Shown here: positions 35,661 through 44,550 of the stretch, one piece after another
How positions within the stretch are numbered: position 1 is the first letter of the stretch
Layout of the letters: each line of letters begins with the position of its first letter
Source of the DNA: Sphingomonas arvum
Lineage (GTDB): Bacteria; Pseudomonadota; Alphaproteobacteria; Sphingomonadales; Sphingomonadaceae
Assembly (NCBI RefSeq): GCF_026013565.1
Contig: NZ_JAPDOB010000001.1
Span: 62,001-126,000 of the forward strand
DNA: 64,000 nucleotides
Direction of reading: 5' to 3'
Notes under the pieces: model-generated
Seen by the model: only the letters and a program-made list of their open reading frames with translations
Told to the model about the DNA's origin: nothing
The model's database searches: none
Made by a program: the position numbers and the translations under genes

Positions 35661-37535
35661 TCACTGGCACGCCAGGCATTCGTCGTAATCGGTGGTGGCC
35701 AGCTCAAACTTGGGCGCTTCGGCCGTGTTGTCGGCCTCCACCCCGCCCGCGAAGCCGGCGCGCTGCACCGACTTGGACCGCAGGTAGTAGAGCGACTTCA
35801 CGCCCAGTTCCCACGCGCGGAAATGGAGCATCATCAGGTCCCACTTGTCGACGTCGGCCGGGATGAACAGGTTCAGGCTGGTCGCCTGGTCGATATAGGG
35901 CGTGCGGTCGGCCGCGAGCTCGAGCAGCCAGCGCTGGTCGATCTCGAAGCTGGTCTTGAACGTGTCCTTTTCCTCCTGGGAAAGGAAGTCGAGGTGCTGG
36001 ACCGAGCCGCCCTGCTCCAGGATCGAGTTCCACACGCCTTCAGAGTTCTTGGACTTCTCGATCAGCAGCTTCTCCAGGTACGGATTGCGAATTGAGAAGC
36101 TGCCCGACAGGGTCTTGTGGGTGTAGACGTTGGCCGGAATCGGCTCGATGCAGGCGCTGGTGCCGCCGCAGATGATGCTGATCGACGCGGTCGGCGCGAT
36201 CGCCATCTTGCAGCTGAAGCGCTCCATCACGCCCATGTCGGCGGCGTCCGGGCACGGCCCGCGCTCGTGCGCCAGCATCATCGAGGCTTCGTCGACCTGC
36301 GCCTTGATGTGCTTGAAGATCTTGAGGTTCCAGCTCTTGGCCATGGCGCCTTCGAACGGCAGCCCGCGCGCCTGCAGGAAGCTGTGGAAGCCCATGACAC
36401 CGAGCCCGACCGACCGCTCCCGCTCGGCGCTATACTTGGCGCGCGCCATTTCGTCGGGCGCCCGGGCGATGTAGTCGCTCAGCACGTTGTCGAGGAAGCG
36501 CATCACGTCCTCGACGAAGCGCTTGTCGCCCTTCCACTCGTCCCAGGTCTCCAGGTTCATCGACGACAGGCAGCACACGGCCGTGCGGTCGGCGCCGAGG
36601 TGGTCGCGGCCGGTCGGCAGCGTGATCTCGGAGCACAGGTTGGACGTGGTGACCTTCAGGCCCAGGTCGCGGTGATGCTTGGGCATGGCCCGGTTCACCG
36701 CGTCGATGAAGATGATGTATGGCTCGCCGGTCGCCAGCCGGGTCTCGACCAGCTTCTGGAACAAGGAGCGGGCGTCGACCTTGCCACGCTCGCTGCCGTC
36801 CTTGGGGCTGCGGAGCGTGAACTCGGCGCCTTCGCGCACGGCTTCCATGAACTCGTCGGTCAGCAGCACGCCGTGGTGGAGGTTCAGCGCCTTGCGGTTG
36901 AAGTCGCCCGACGGCTTGCGGATCTCCAGGAACTCCTCGATCTCCGGGTGCGACACGTCGAGGTAGCAGGCGGCCGAGCCGCGCCGCAGCGAGCCTTGGC
37001 TGATGGCGAGGGTAAGCGAGTCCATTACCCGCACGAACGGGATGATGCCGCTGGTCTTGCCATTGAGACCGACCGGCTCGCCGATGCCGCGCACGCTGCC
37101 CCAATAGGTGCCGATGCCGCCGCCCTTGGACGCCAGCCAGACATTCTCGTTCCAGGTGTCGACGATGCCGTTGAGGCTGTCGCTGACGGAGTTGAGGTAG
37201 CAGCTGATCGGCAGCCCGCGGCCGGTGCCGCCGTTAGACAGCACGGGGGTCGCCGGCATGAACCACAGGCGCGAGATATAGTCGTAAATTCGCTGTGCGT
37301 GGTCCGCGTCATCGGAATAGGCAGCGGCAACGCGGGCGAACAGGTCCTGGTAGGATTCGCCCGGCAGCAGGTAGCGGTCCTTCAGCGTCTCCTTGCCGAA
37401 CTCGGTCAGCAGGGCGTCGCGGGAGGAGTCGGTCACGACCTCGAACCGCCGCTCGGCGATCGACTTGCTGCCGCCGTCCGCCGGATGAGTCGCCACATCG
37501 TCCGAGGTGACATTGCTGCCGGTCGAGAAGTCCAT
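35661..37535 (-). CDS. nrdA: Ribonucleoside-diphosphate reductase alpha subunit (class I)
   Basis: NrdA reduces ribonucleotides to deoxyribonucleotides. The 624-aa protein begins close to the catalytic barrel, with no N-terminal ATP-cone. Active-site pieces are visible: PISCYLNSVSD, TSNLCSEI (with the thiyl Cys, Asn and Glu), VCCLSSMNL, the radical-path Tyr pair in SLYYLRS, and a C-terminal redox pair (CLACQ). The ATG at 37535 has AGGAGG 8 bases upstream; an ATG at 37601 with GGAGG upstream would add 22 basic residues. Lack of the cone implies no dATP activity control through that domain. Confidence 0.96.
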   Translation of the reverse strand: MDFSTGSNVTSDDVATHPADGGSKSIAERRFEVVTDSSRDALLTEFGKETLKDRYLLPGESYQDLFARVAAAYSDDADHAQRIYDYISRLWFMPATPVLSNGGTGRGLPISCYLNSVSDSLNGIVDTWNENVWLASKGGGIGTYWGSVRGIGEPVGLNGKTSGIIPFVRVMDSLTLAISQGSLRRGSAACYLDVSHPEIEEFLEIRKPSGDFNRKALNLHHGVLLTDEFMEAVREGAEFTLRSPKDGSERGKVDARSLFQKLVETRLATGEPYIIFIDAVNRAMPKHHRDLGLKVTTSNLCSEITLPTGRDHLGADRTAVCCLSSMNLETWDEWKGDKRFVEDVMRFLDNVLSDYIARAPDEMARAKYSAERERSVGLGVMGFHSFLQARGLPFEGAMAKSWNLKIFKHIKAQVDEASMMLAHERGPCPDAADMGVMERFSCKMAIAPTASISIICGGTSACIEPIPANVYTHKTLSGSFSIRNPYLEKLLIEKSKNSEGVWNSILEQGGSVQHLDFLSQEEKDTFKTSFEIDQRWLLELAADRTPYIDQATSLNLFIPADVDKWDLMMLHFRAWELGVKSLYYLRSKSVQRAGFAGGVEADNTAEAPKFELATTDYDECLACQ

Positions 37536-37918
37536 GGTCGATCCCTCCTGGCGGGCCGGCGCACCGACTCGCGTGTTCTTGTTCCGTTCACGTCGGGCCA
37601 TGGCAGCGCCACCTCCCAGATCCAAGCGCGCCGAGGGACTGGCAAGCAGCTGTCCCCGCTATCCACAGGGCACACTTCTCCTCGCTGGAGATGTAGTTAT
37701 CCCCAGCCCCAATCACAAGCTTGTGTGGGTGCCCCCTCGGCGTCGCTACCAGATGTTGTGCTTGCATCCGGGCTGGGACGCAAGCGGCTTTCTTTGCGCG
37801 GAGCTCATTTTGCGGTGGATAATGTGGCGTGAAGGACGCAGCGTGCGGAGTGCCCGACGGATTGAACGGACCTGTCCCATCCAGGCACAAATGCCGCCTA
37901 CATTCATGAGGAAGAACC
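37536..37918. other. Divergent intergenic region nrdA / DUF1993 with a candidate NrdR half
   Basis: 383 bp with no gene that I can support. It holds the palindrome cacaagcttgtg (37714-37725), close to the core of NrdR boxes. A partial second copy (ttgtg at about 37756-37760) is about 35 bp away, slightly off the usual spacing. Promoters for both directions must lie here. Confidence 0.4.
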
Positions 37919-38491
37919 GTGCAGCTGACCCAGTTCCTGATCCCGACGCTTAACCATCAACTGGCCGCTTTAGGCCAGTGGCTCGACAAGGCGGAAGCCT
38001 TCGCCGAGACTCGCGCGGAGGCGCCGGACCGGCTGCTCAACCTCCGGCTCGCGCCCGACATGTGGCCATTGGCCAGCCAGATCCGCATCACCGCCTTCCA
38101 AGCGCAGGAAGCGCTGTTCCGTCTGCGCGGGCGGGCCGTCCCGGACGCGGTAGTCGCGGTGCGCACGGAAGCGAGCAACGCCGGCGAGCAGCCGGGCAGC
38201 TGGGCCGACGCTCGCGCCCGGCTGAACGAGGCGGCGGCGCTGGTCGGCACGGTGCGCGTGGACGAGTTCGATGCCGACCCACAGGCGCCGCTGGCCCATG
38301 CGCTGCCGATGGGCATGACGTTCGACATGACGCGCGAAAGCTATGTGCGCGACTGGGCCCTGCCGCAGGTCGCGTTCCACCAGTGCATGACCTACGCCAT
38401 CCTCCGCCAGGCGGGCGTGCCGCTCGGCAAGGTCGACTTCGTGCCGCACATGTTCGGCTACCTGCGCCCGGGAACGATGCCTCAGGCCTGA
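37919..38491 (+). CDS. DUF1993 domain protein
   Basis: A 190-aa soluble alpha-helical protein of the DUF1993 family. It has LAPDMWPLASQIRITAFQAQ near residues 44-63 and a C-terminal WALPQVAFHQCMTYAILRQAGVPLGKVDF pattern (shown here in part). The fold is DinB-like; function is unknown. The start is a GTG with GAGGAAG upstream. It diverges from nrdA. Confidence 0.85.
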   Translation: MQLTQFLIPTLNHQLAALGQWLDKAEAFAETRAEAPDRLLNLRLAPDMWPLASQIRITAFQAQEALFRLRGRAVPDAVVAVRTEASNAGEQPGSWADARARLNEAAALVGTVRVDEFDADPQAPLAHALPMGMTFDMTRESYVRDWALPQVAFHQCMTYAILRQAGVPLGKVDFVPHMFGYLRPGTMPQA

Positions 38492-38501
38492 GCAGGCCGA
38501 G

Positions 38502-38626
38502 GCCGTCACGGAGTGAATCCCGTGACGCCGATCAGGCTGCGCTGGCGCGCACCTGTCGGCCGGCTGGCTTGGGCTCTTCGCGCTGCTGTGGGCGGCGCCT
38601 GAGGCACCGCCCGCACTGCGCTCGGC
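38502..38626. repeat. Dispersed intergenic repeat, copy B
   Basis: A 125-bp stretch opening with cgtcacgg (38504-38511) / ccgtgacg (38520-38527) and closing with ctgcgctcggcg. It is similar over its length to 23444-23566. It lies between the convergent DUF1993 and DUF2171 genes. Confidence 0.7.
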
Positions 38627-38631
38627 GAAGC

Positions 38632-38892
38632 CTATCCGATCGCTTCGCCGCTTTCTTCTTCCTCGAACAGGCTGGCGGCGACATCGCCGTTGGCGCTGAG
38701 CCGCACCTGATCGCCTTCGACCTCGGCCACCAGGCCGCCCGGGATGAAGTGGTGGTGGCCGGTATGGGCCATGCCGCTGTCAGCTTTGACCAGCTTGATG
38801 CGCTCGCCCTCGACCCGGTCGACCGTGCCAAGATGGACGCCGTCGGCGCCGATGATTTCCATATGTTCGCGAATCTGGCTGAGGTCGGCCAT
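38632..38892 (-). CDS. DUF2171 domain protein
   Basis: An 86-aa protein of the DUF2171 type, a small beta-barrel PRC-like fold (IREHMEIIGADGVHLGTVDR, HHFIPGGLVAEVEGDQVRL). The ATG at 38892 has AAGGAG 6 bases upstream. Function is unknown; such proteins are often stress-associated in sphingomonads and rhizobia. It is followed by repeat copy B. Confidence 0.82.
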   Translation of the reverse strand: MADLSQIREHMEIIGADGVHLGTVDRVEGERIKLVKADSGMAHTGHHHFIPGGLVAEVEGDQVRLSANGDVAASLFEEEESGEAIG

Positions 38893-39023
38893 GGCTTGCT
38901 CCTTCATGATGGTGCGGGGTTTGGCGGCTTAACGCCCCGCCTGCCGCTCGGGTCCGCTTCGCTCTTGCCCTTCGCGACCGAGCCGCCAATGATCACGGCG
39001 AGCACAGGGCAAAGGGTGTCTGC

Positions 39024-40526
39024 ATGAAGTATCGCTTGGGCGCGGCTGCGGTCGCGCTGGTTGTGTGTGCCTCAGGCGCGGCGGCGCAGCAGGGCAAGGA
39101 CAAGGAAGCTTCCCCACCGCCTGTCGCCGACATGAAGCCGCAGGTCGTCACCACCCGCCACCAGGGCGTGTTCGGCGGCGTGCGGACCAACTATTCCGCG
39201 ACGATCGGCGAGACGCTCATCAAGAACGACGAGGGCGTGCCGCAGGTGGCGGTGGTCACCACCGCCTACGTCCGGGAACCGCGCGACCCGAAACGGCCCG
39301 TCTTCTTCCTGTTCAACGGCGGCCCCGGCTCTGGCTCCGTGTGGCTGCAGATGGGCGCATTCGGGCCCAAGCGCGTCGCCATTCCGTCCGATGCCCGCGA
39401 CGATGGCGCGCCGCCTTATCCGCTGCTCGACAATCCAGACTCGCTACTGGACGTTGCCGACCTGGTGTTCATCGACCCGCCCGGGACCGGCTTCTCGCAC
39501 CTGATCGGCAAGGCCGACCCGAAGGAATATTACGGCGTCACGCAGGACGCCAAGCTGGTAGCCGAGGTGATCCGCCGCTGGCTGAACGACAATGGTCGAT
39601 GGGGCAGCCCCAAGTTCCTCGGCGGCGAAAGCTACGGCACGACTCGCTCGGCCGCGGTCGTCAACCAGCTGGAAGGCTCGACCTACAACGACGTGGGCCT
39701 CAACGGCGTAATCCTCATCTCCACCGTGCTCGACTTCGCCGCTGGCTCCGACACGCCGGGCAACGAGCTGGGCTACATCACGAACCTGCCGTCGATGGCG
39801 GCGACCGCGCTCTACCACGGCAAGGCGCAGAGCCCGTCGGTCGAGCAGTTCGCCGAGGAAGCCCGGCAATTCGCGCTCGGCCCCTACGCCGCCTTCCTCC
39901 TGAAGGGTCAGCGCGCCACCGCTGAGGAGCGCACCGCCATCCGCGGTCCGCTTGCCCGGTTCACCGGTCTCTCCGAAAGCTATCTCGAGCAGGCCGACCT
40001 GCGCGTCACGCCCGACCGCTTCTACAAGCAGCTGCTGCGCGACCGGGGACTGACCATCGGCCGCCTCGACACGCGCTACACCGGGCGCGACTATGACAAT
40101 GCCGGTGAGAGCCCCGACAACGACCCCAGCTTCTACGGCATCGACGCGGGCTATACCTCGGCGATCAACAGCTGGGCGCGCGGCAGCCTCGGCTTCCGCA
40201 CCGACCGCGAATACCAGTCGATCAGCGGCATCGGCGCACAATGGGATTGGCGCATTGGCGGCCGCGACAGCAACGCTTACCTGAACGTCGCACCGTACAT
40301 CGGCCGCGCGCTGCGCGAGAACAGTGGGCTCCGGGTGTTCGTCGGCCAGGGCTATTATGACTTCGCCACCCCCTTCTTCGCCGCCGAATATGCCCTGTCG
40401 CGCACCGGCATCCCGCAGGATCGCGTGCAGTTCCATTACTATCACGCCGGCCACATGATGTACGTGCGCGACGAGGACCGGGCCAAGCTGACCCGCGACA
40501 TCCGCGCGTTTATCCGGGGCCGCTAA
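39024..40526 (+). CDS. S10 family serine carboxypeptidase-like protein, exported
   Basis: A 500-aa exported hydrolase with a signal peptide (MKYRLGAAAVALVVCASGAA) and an alpha/beta-hydrolase fold of peptidase family S10. The oxyanion region is FFLFNGGPGSGSVWLQ, the nucleophile is in LGGESYGTTR, the Asp in GQGYYDFATPF and the His in HAGHMMY. It probably acts as a carboxypeptidase in the periplasm. Its stop is 1 bp before the second GFA gene. Confidence 0.92.
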   Translation: MKYRLGAAAVALVVCASGAAAQQGKDKEASPPPVADMKPQVVTTRHQGVFGGVRTNYSATIGETLIKNDEGVPQVAVVTTAYVREPRDPKRPVFFLFNGGPGSGSVWLQMGAFGPKRVAIPSDARDDGAPPYPLLDNPDSLLDVADLVFIDPPGTGFSHLIGKADPKEYYGVTQDAKLVAEVIRRWLNDNGRWGSPKFLGGESYGTTRSAAVVNQLEGSTYNDVGLNGVILISTVLDFAAGSDTPGNELGYITNLPSMAATALYHGKAQSPSVEQFAEEARQFALGPYAAFLLKGQRATAEERTAIRGPLARFTGLSESYLEQADLRVTPDRFYKQLLRDRGLTIGRLDTRYTGRDYDNAGESPDNDPSFYGIDAGYTSAINSWARGSLGFRTDREYQSISGIGAQWDWRIGGRDSNAYLNVAPYIGRALRENSGLRVFVGQGYYDFATPFFAAEYALSRTGIPQDRVQFHYYHAGHMMYVRDEDRAKLTRDIRAFIRGR

Positions 40527-40527
40527 G

Positions 40528-40929
40528 GTGGCGACGACCCGCATTGCCGCTTGCGCTTGTGGGCAGCTGCGGGTTGCGTGCACGGGCGATCCGGTGCGGG
40601 TGTCGGTGTGTCACTGCCTCGATTGCCAGAAGCGCAGCGGCAGCAGCTTCGCCGCCCAGGCCCGCTGGCAAGTTGCGGACGTGGCGATCACCGGCATCAG
40701 CCACCACCTCGACAGGCCCGGTGAAAACGGGACCATGCGGTTCCACTTCTGCCCGGACTGCGGCGGCGGGCTCTACTACCTGCCGGCCGGAGACCCGAAC
40801 GGGCTCGTGGCGGTCGCGGTCGGCGGCTTCGCCGATCCTTCATTCCCGCAGCCGGACTATTCCGTGTACGAAGGGCGCAAGCACCGCTGGGTCGCGATCA
40901 CCGGCGACGGCATCGACCATTACGACTGA
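40528..40929 (+). CDS. GFA family zinc-binding protein, second copy
   Basis: A 133-aa protein with the GFA Cys pattern: ACACGQLR, VCHCLDCQKRSGSSF and FCPDCGGGLYY. It starts at a GTG one base after the S10 peptidase stop and may be cotranslated with it. It is a paralogue of 30623-31027; substrate unknown. Confidence 0.85.
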   Translation: MATTRIAACACGQLRVACTGDPVRVSVCHCLDCQKRSGSSFAAQARWQVADVAITGISHHLDRPGENGTMRFHFCPDCGGGLYYLPAGDPNGLVAVAVGGFADPSFPQPDYSVYEGRKHRWVAITGDGIDHYD

Positions 40930-40932
40930 CGC

Positions 40933-41424
40933 TCAGCGGAGCAGTCCGCGGGTCAGCGCCCGTCCGGCGTAGGCCAGGAACAGCACTGCCGCGACGGCGA
41001 TCAGGATTGGCATGACCGCATTCGGTCCTTCCGTCATGACGGGCGGCGGGGGCGGGCCGAGATATTGCCAGCCGAAGCTCAGCGCCATGCCCATCAGCGA
41101 CAGCGCGAAGGCGGTTACCGCATGCCGGCTGCGCAGCAGCAGCAGGAGCGATCCAGCCACCGCGCCCCAGACCGCCAGTCCCCAGCCGATCGATGCCCAA
41201 GTCGGGAAGGCATCGATGTAGTTCAGGATGACCTGCGGATCGCCCATTTGCCCTAGATAAGCCTCGTTGCGGGTCCGGGTCATGAGATAGTCCACCGCGC
41301 CGAACCCGTTCCACAGCAATGCGACAATCCCGACCGCCCACAGGTGCCATGGCGTGCGGCGGGGGCCAGCGGGCCGGGCCTGACCAGTGCTGATACCTGG
41401 ATCATGGAGGACGGTGTCGCTCAT
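40933..41424 (-). CDS. Four-span membrane protein of unknown function
   Basis: A 163-aa protein with about four helices (LWAVGIVALLWNGFGAVDYL, WGLAVWGAVAGSLLLLL, TAFALSLMGMALSFGWQYLG, MPILIAVAAVLFLAYAGRAL). The ATG at 41424 has GGGGAGAA upstream. No named family was recognised, though similar proteins appear frequent in sphingomonads. It diverges from ruvB. Confidence 0.78.
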   Translation of the reverse strand: MSDTVLHDPGISTGQARPAGPRRTPWHLWAVGIVALLWNGFGAVDYLMTRTRNEAYLGQMGDPQVILNYIDAFPTWASIGWGLAVWGAVAGSLLLLLRSRHAVTAFALSLMGMALSFGWQYLGPPPPPVMTEGPNAVMPILIAVAAVLFLAYAGRALTRGLLR

Positions 41425-41561
41425 GCTCGTTTCTCCCCTGACGAAACGGGCCCGGGACGCGACTGGGGTCCGGCCATTCGATGAGGCTCCCAAAGCAAGC
41501 GCTTGTCAAGCAAGCATGCCCCCCTGTGCAGCCCGCACGCTCCTGTGCCACAAGTGCCGCG

Positions 41562-42602
41562 ATGGCCACCGATCCCGCCCGCCTGACCACCCCCGAGCGC
41601 ACTGCGGAGGACGCCGATGCCGCACTTCGGCCCAAGAGCCTTGACGAGTTCGTCGGCCAGCAAGCCGCGCGTGAGAACCTCCGCGTGTTCATCAGCGCAG
41701 CGAAGGCGCGCGGCGAGGCGCTGGACCACGTCCTGTTCTTCGGCCCGCCGGGCCTGGGCAAGACAACCCTGGCGCAGATTGTCGCGCGCGAGATGGGCGT
41801 TGGCTTCCGCGCCACCTCCGGCCCGGTCATCGCCAAGTCGGGCGACCTCGCCGCCCTGCTCACCAACCTTGAGGACGGCGACGTCCTGTTCATTGACGAA
41901 ATCCACCGCCTCAACCCGGCAGTGGAGGAAGTGCTCTATCCCGCGATGGAGGATCGCGCACTCGACCTGATGATCGGGGAGGGCCCGTCCGCCCGCTCGG
42001 TCCGGATCGACCTGCCGCGCTTCACTTTGGTCGGTGCCACCACCCGCCAGGGCCTGCTGACCACGCCGCTCCGCGACCGGTTCGGCATTCCGGTGCGCCT
42101 CAACTTCTATACTGTGGCGGAGCTGATACAGGTGGTGCGGCGTGCTGCCCGGCTGCTCGGTGCCGACCTCACGGAGGACGGGGCCGAGGAAGTCGCCCGC
42201 CGCAGCCGCGGCACCCCGCGCATTGCCGGCCGGCTGCTGCGCCGCGTGCGCGACTTCGCTTATGCCGCCGGCGACGACCGGATCGACACCGCGACCGCCG
42301 ACCGGGCGCTGACCCGCCTGGAGATCGACGCCCTCGGCCTAGACGCGATGGACAGGCGTTACCTCCTGATGATCGCCGACCTCTACAATGGCGGCCCAGT
42401 CGGGGTGGAGACGCTCGCCGCCGGCTTGAGCGAACCCAGGGACACGATCGAGGACGTGATAGAGCCCTACCTCATCCAATTGGGCCTGGTCGCCCGTACC
42501 GCCCGCGGCCGCTACCTCAATGGCCGCGCCTGGACCCACCTTGGCCTCAACCCGCCCGCCGGCACCACGCCGGGCCTGTTCGACGGAAATGGAGTGACAT
42601 GA
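41562..42602 (+). CDS. ruvB: Holliday junction branch migration helicase RuvB
   Basis: RuvB is the hexameric AAA+ motor that drives branch migration at Holliday junctions with RuvA. The 346-aa protein has Walker [10 protein letters not shown], Walker [10 protein letters not shown], sensor 1 LVGATTRQG and the C-terminal winged-helix DNA-binding part. ATG 41562 gives [10 protein letters not shown]; an earlier in-frame ATG at 41481 would add an unlikely extension. ruvA and ruvC are not in the window. It lies upstream of ybgC-tol-pal as in many proteobacteria, though interrupted here. Confidence 0.97.
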   Translation: MATDPARLTTPERTAEDADAALRPKSLDEFVGQQAARENLRVFISAAKARGEALDHVLFFGPPGLGKTTLAQIVAREMGVGFRATSGPVIAKSGDLAALLTNLEDGDVLFIDEIHRLNPAVEEVLYPAMEDRALDLMIGEGPSARSVRIDLPRFTLVGATTRQGLLTTPLRDRFGIPVRLNFYTVAELIQVVRRAARLLGADLTEDGAEEVARRSRGTPRIAGRLLRRVRDFAYAAGDDRIDTATADRALTRLEIDALGLDAMDRRYLLMIADLYNGGPVGVETLAAGLSEPRDTIEDVIEPYLIQLGLVARTARGRYLNGRAWTHLGLNPPAGTTPGLFDGNGVT

Positions 42603-43705
42603 TCCCCCTTCTCGCCCTCGCCGCCGTGCAGGCCGCCGCCCCCGCCGCCGCGCCCGATTACCGCCAGGAGAGCGCCTGGCTGTGCCTGCCCGGCCGCGCC
42701 GACGTCTGCTCGACGCCGCTCGCTACCACCGCGCTCAATCCGAACGGCTACGGCTCCAACGGCCGCAGCACGGTAGCAGCCAACCCGCGGCTCGACTGCT
42801 TTTATGTCTATCCGACGGTGTCCCGGGATCGCGGGCTCAACAGCGATCTTGCGGTCAGCGAGGAACAGGGCGTCGCCGAGGTCCAGTTCGCCCGCTTCGC
42901 TTCCGTATGCCGGACCTTCGCACCCGTTTACCGCCAGATGACGTTGGGTGCGGTCGCCGCCTCCGCCGCAGGCGCCGACATCCGGGCGGCCGGCGCGCTG
43001 GCCTATGGCGACGTCCTCGCCGCCTGGCGCAACTACCTCGCCACCCGCAACAACGGGCGACCGTTCGTGCTGATCGGCCACAGCCAGGGCAGTCTCATGC
43101 TGCAGCAGCTGATCGCGCGGGAGATCGAGGGAAAGCCGGTCGCCCGCCAGATGCGGCTCGCGATCATCCCCGGCTTCAACCTTCTGGTGCCGCAGGGCCG
43201 GCTGACCGGCGGCACGTTCAAGACGACGCCGCTGTGCAGCCGCCCCGGCGAGACCGGCTGCGTCGTCAGCTACGTCAGCTTCCGCACCCGCAACCCGCCG
43301 CCGGCCGGCGCGCTGTTCGGCAACGCGTCGGCGCCCGGCATGACGGTCGGCTGCGTCAACCCGGCCGCGGTCGGCAGTCGCGACTGGCGGAGTCTCGATA
43401 GCTACTGGTACGCCCGCTCGGCCCAGCCGGTCCCCGGCGGCCCGATCCAGTGGTCGACGGAGGGCGCTCCGCCCACGCCATTCCTGCGCACCGAAGGCCT
43501 GGTCTCCGCCCGCTGCGTCAACGACGGGCCGCGCGGCTACCTGGAAGTGCGGGTCAACTCCGACCCCACCGACAAGCGCACCGACCGCATCGGCGGCGAA
43601 GTGGGCTTGGGCGGGTTCTTCCTCCCAGGCTGGGGCATGCACCTCAACGACCTGCCCCAAGCGCAAGGCGACCTCATCCGGCTGGTTGAAACGGTGAGCC
43701 GCTAG
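42599..43705 (+). CDS. DUF3089 alpha/beta hydrolase-type protein, exported
   Basis: A 368-aa protein with a short signal ([18 protein letters not shown]) and a DUF3089 lipase-like domain. The nucleophile elbow [11 protein letters not shown] is near residue 158; [11 protein letters not shown] and YSF-type catalytic surroundings fit. The ATG overlaps the ruvB stop (ATGA). Its own stop shares CTAG with the converging regulator gene. The substrate is unknown. Confidence 0.85.
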   Translation: MIPLLALAAVQAAAPAAAPDYRQESAWLCLPGRADVCSTPLATTALNPNGYGSNGRSTVAANPRLDCFYVYPTVSRDRGLNSDLAVSEEQGVAEVQFARFASVCRTFAPVYRQMTLGAVAASAAGADIRAAGALAYGDVLAAWRNYLATRNNGRPFVLIGHSQGSLMLQQLIAREIEGKPVARQMRLAIIPGFNLLVPQGRLTGGTFKTTPLCSRPGETGCVVSYVSFRTRNPPPAGALFGNASAPGMTVGCVNPAAVGSRDWRSLDSYWYARSAQPVPGGPIQWSTEGAPPTPFLRTEGLVSARCVNDGPRGYLEVRVNSDPTDKRTDRIGGEVGLGGFFLPGWGMHLNDLPQAQGDLIRLVETVSR

Positions 43706-43908
43706 GCTTCCACCCAGAACAGCTCCTCGACCGGCCGCTCCAGCACCGCGGCGAGCTTCAGCGCGAGCACGGTGGACGGCACGAACACGCCATTTTCCAC
43801 CGTGTTCACGGTCTTGCGGCTGACGCCAACCCGTTCGGCGAGTTCCGCCTGCGTCCAGCCGAGTTCCCCGCGACGGTCCTTCAATCGGTTGCTGAGCCGC
43901 TCAGCCAT
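43702..43908 (-). CDS. Xre-type helix-turn-helix regulator
   Basis: A 68-aa DNA-binding protein consisting almost only of an HTH_3 domain: RRGELGWTQAELAERVGVSR with recognition helix SRKTVNTVENG. The ATG at 43908 lies inside the last codons of the upstream membrane-protein gene (8-bp overlap), so the two are made together. The repeated GTAAC-N6-GTKAC sites in front of that gene (44449-44482) are its likely operators. Its stop shares CTAG with the DUF3089 gene. Confidence 0.88.
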   Translation of the reverse strand: MAERLSNRLKDRRGELGWTQAELAERVGVSRKTVNTVENGVFVPSTVLALKLAAVLERPVEELFWVEA

Positions 43909-44434
43909 GGGCGTGGGCACGCCGTTCGAGCACGCCCCAGCGCAGCAGGGCGGTGGCGATCCCGAAGGTCATGATGATGTGCACGGCCTCGCGCCCGGTG
44001 ACCGGCTCGAACATGCCCAGCACGTAGACTGCCACCGCGGTGCCCATTGCGAACAGGAAGCCCCAGCGCATGGCCTCGTTCCGGTTGGCCTGCGTGTTCT
44101 CGTCCTCCATCAGGTCGCGGACTGCGCGCGGCTCCAGCCAGAAGCTCTTGGTCGCGAGCGCGGCCAACAGGACCAGCGAAAGGACCAGCCAGGCGCTCAT
44201 CTTGACCCGCTCGACCGGGGCATGCTCCGCGCCGGGCATCTGCGAGAAGAACATCGCCTGCTGCGTCAGGAACACGACGGCGAGCGCCGGGAGCATCCGC
44301 GCCCGTCGCTGGCTCAGCTGGTCGGCGCGCTCCACGGTTGTCATCGGCCGGCGCCGATCCCGCCACTTGATGATCACGGCGATGGTCACACCCACGGCGA
44401 GCCCCGCCAGCAGACCTAGGAGATACGAGTTCAT
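43901..44434 (-). CDS. Multi-span membrane protein paired with an Xre regulator
   Basis: A 177-aa protein with about four helices (LLGLLAGLAVGVTIAVII, LPALAVVFLTQQAMFF, AWLVLSLVLLAALATKS, WGFLFAMGTAVAVYVLG) and His-rich ends. No family was recognised. It is followed by an overlapping Xre regulator gene. Such membrane protein/Xre pairs are widespread, with unknown signal or substrate. The ATG at 44434 is 15 bp downstream of the first operator-like repeat. Confidence 0.78.
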   Translation of the reverse strand: MNSYLLGLLAGLAVGVTIAVIIKWRDRRRPMTTVERADQLSQRRARMLPALAVVFLTQQAMFFSQMPGAEHAPVERVKMSAWLVLSLVLLAALATKSFWLEPRAVRDLMEDENTQANRNEAMRWGFLFAMGTAVAVYVLGMFEPVTGREAVHIIMTFGIATALLRWGVLERRAHAHG

Positions 44435-44448
44435 ACTAGTCCCCTGAT

Positions 44449-44482
44449 GTAACCTGTTGGTGACAAGTAACCTGTGAGTTAC
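44449..44482. promoter_or_regulatory. Tandem operator for the membrane protein/Xre pair
   Basis: Two 16-bp sites of the form GTAAC-N6-GTKAC: 44449-44464 (GTAAC cctgttg... GTGAC) and 44467-44482 (GTAAC ... GTTAC, perfect arms), centres 18 bp apart. The placement directly upstream of the start suggests autoregulation. Confidence 0.6.
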
Positions 44483-44550
44483 ATCGTCGTCAAGCCCCAT
44501 CTCGTCGCGCTCCGTTTGCCCTGCCGCGCCCGCGTCGGTAACGCGCCGCC

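Noticed and set aside
37744-37761. Second full NrdR box
   Set aside because: Only about half of the consensus matches, and centre spacing of about 35 bp is off the usual helical phase.
36117-37832. Open frame of 571 codons on the plus strand
   Set aside because: Antisense to nrdA, His/Asp/Val-rich low-information sequence; NrdA on the other strand has all catalytic motifs.
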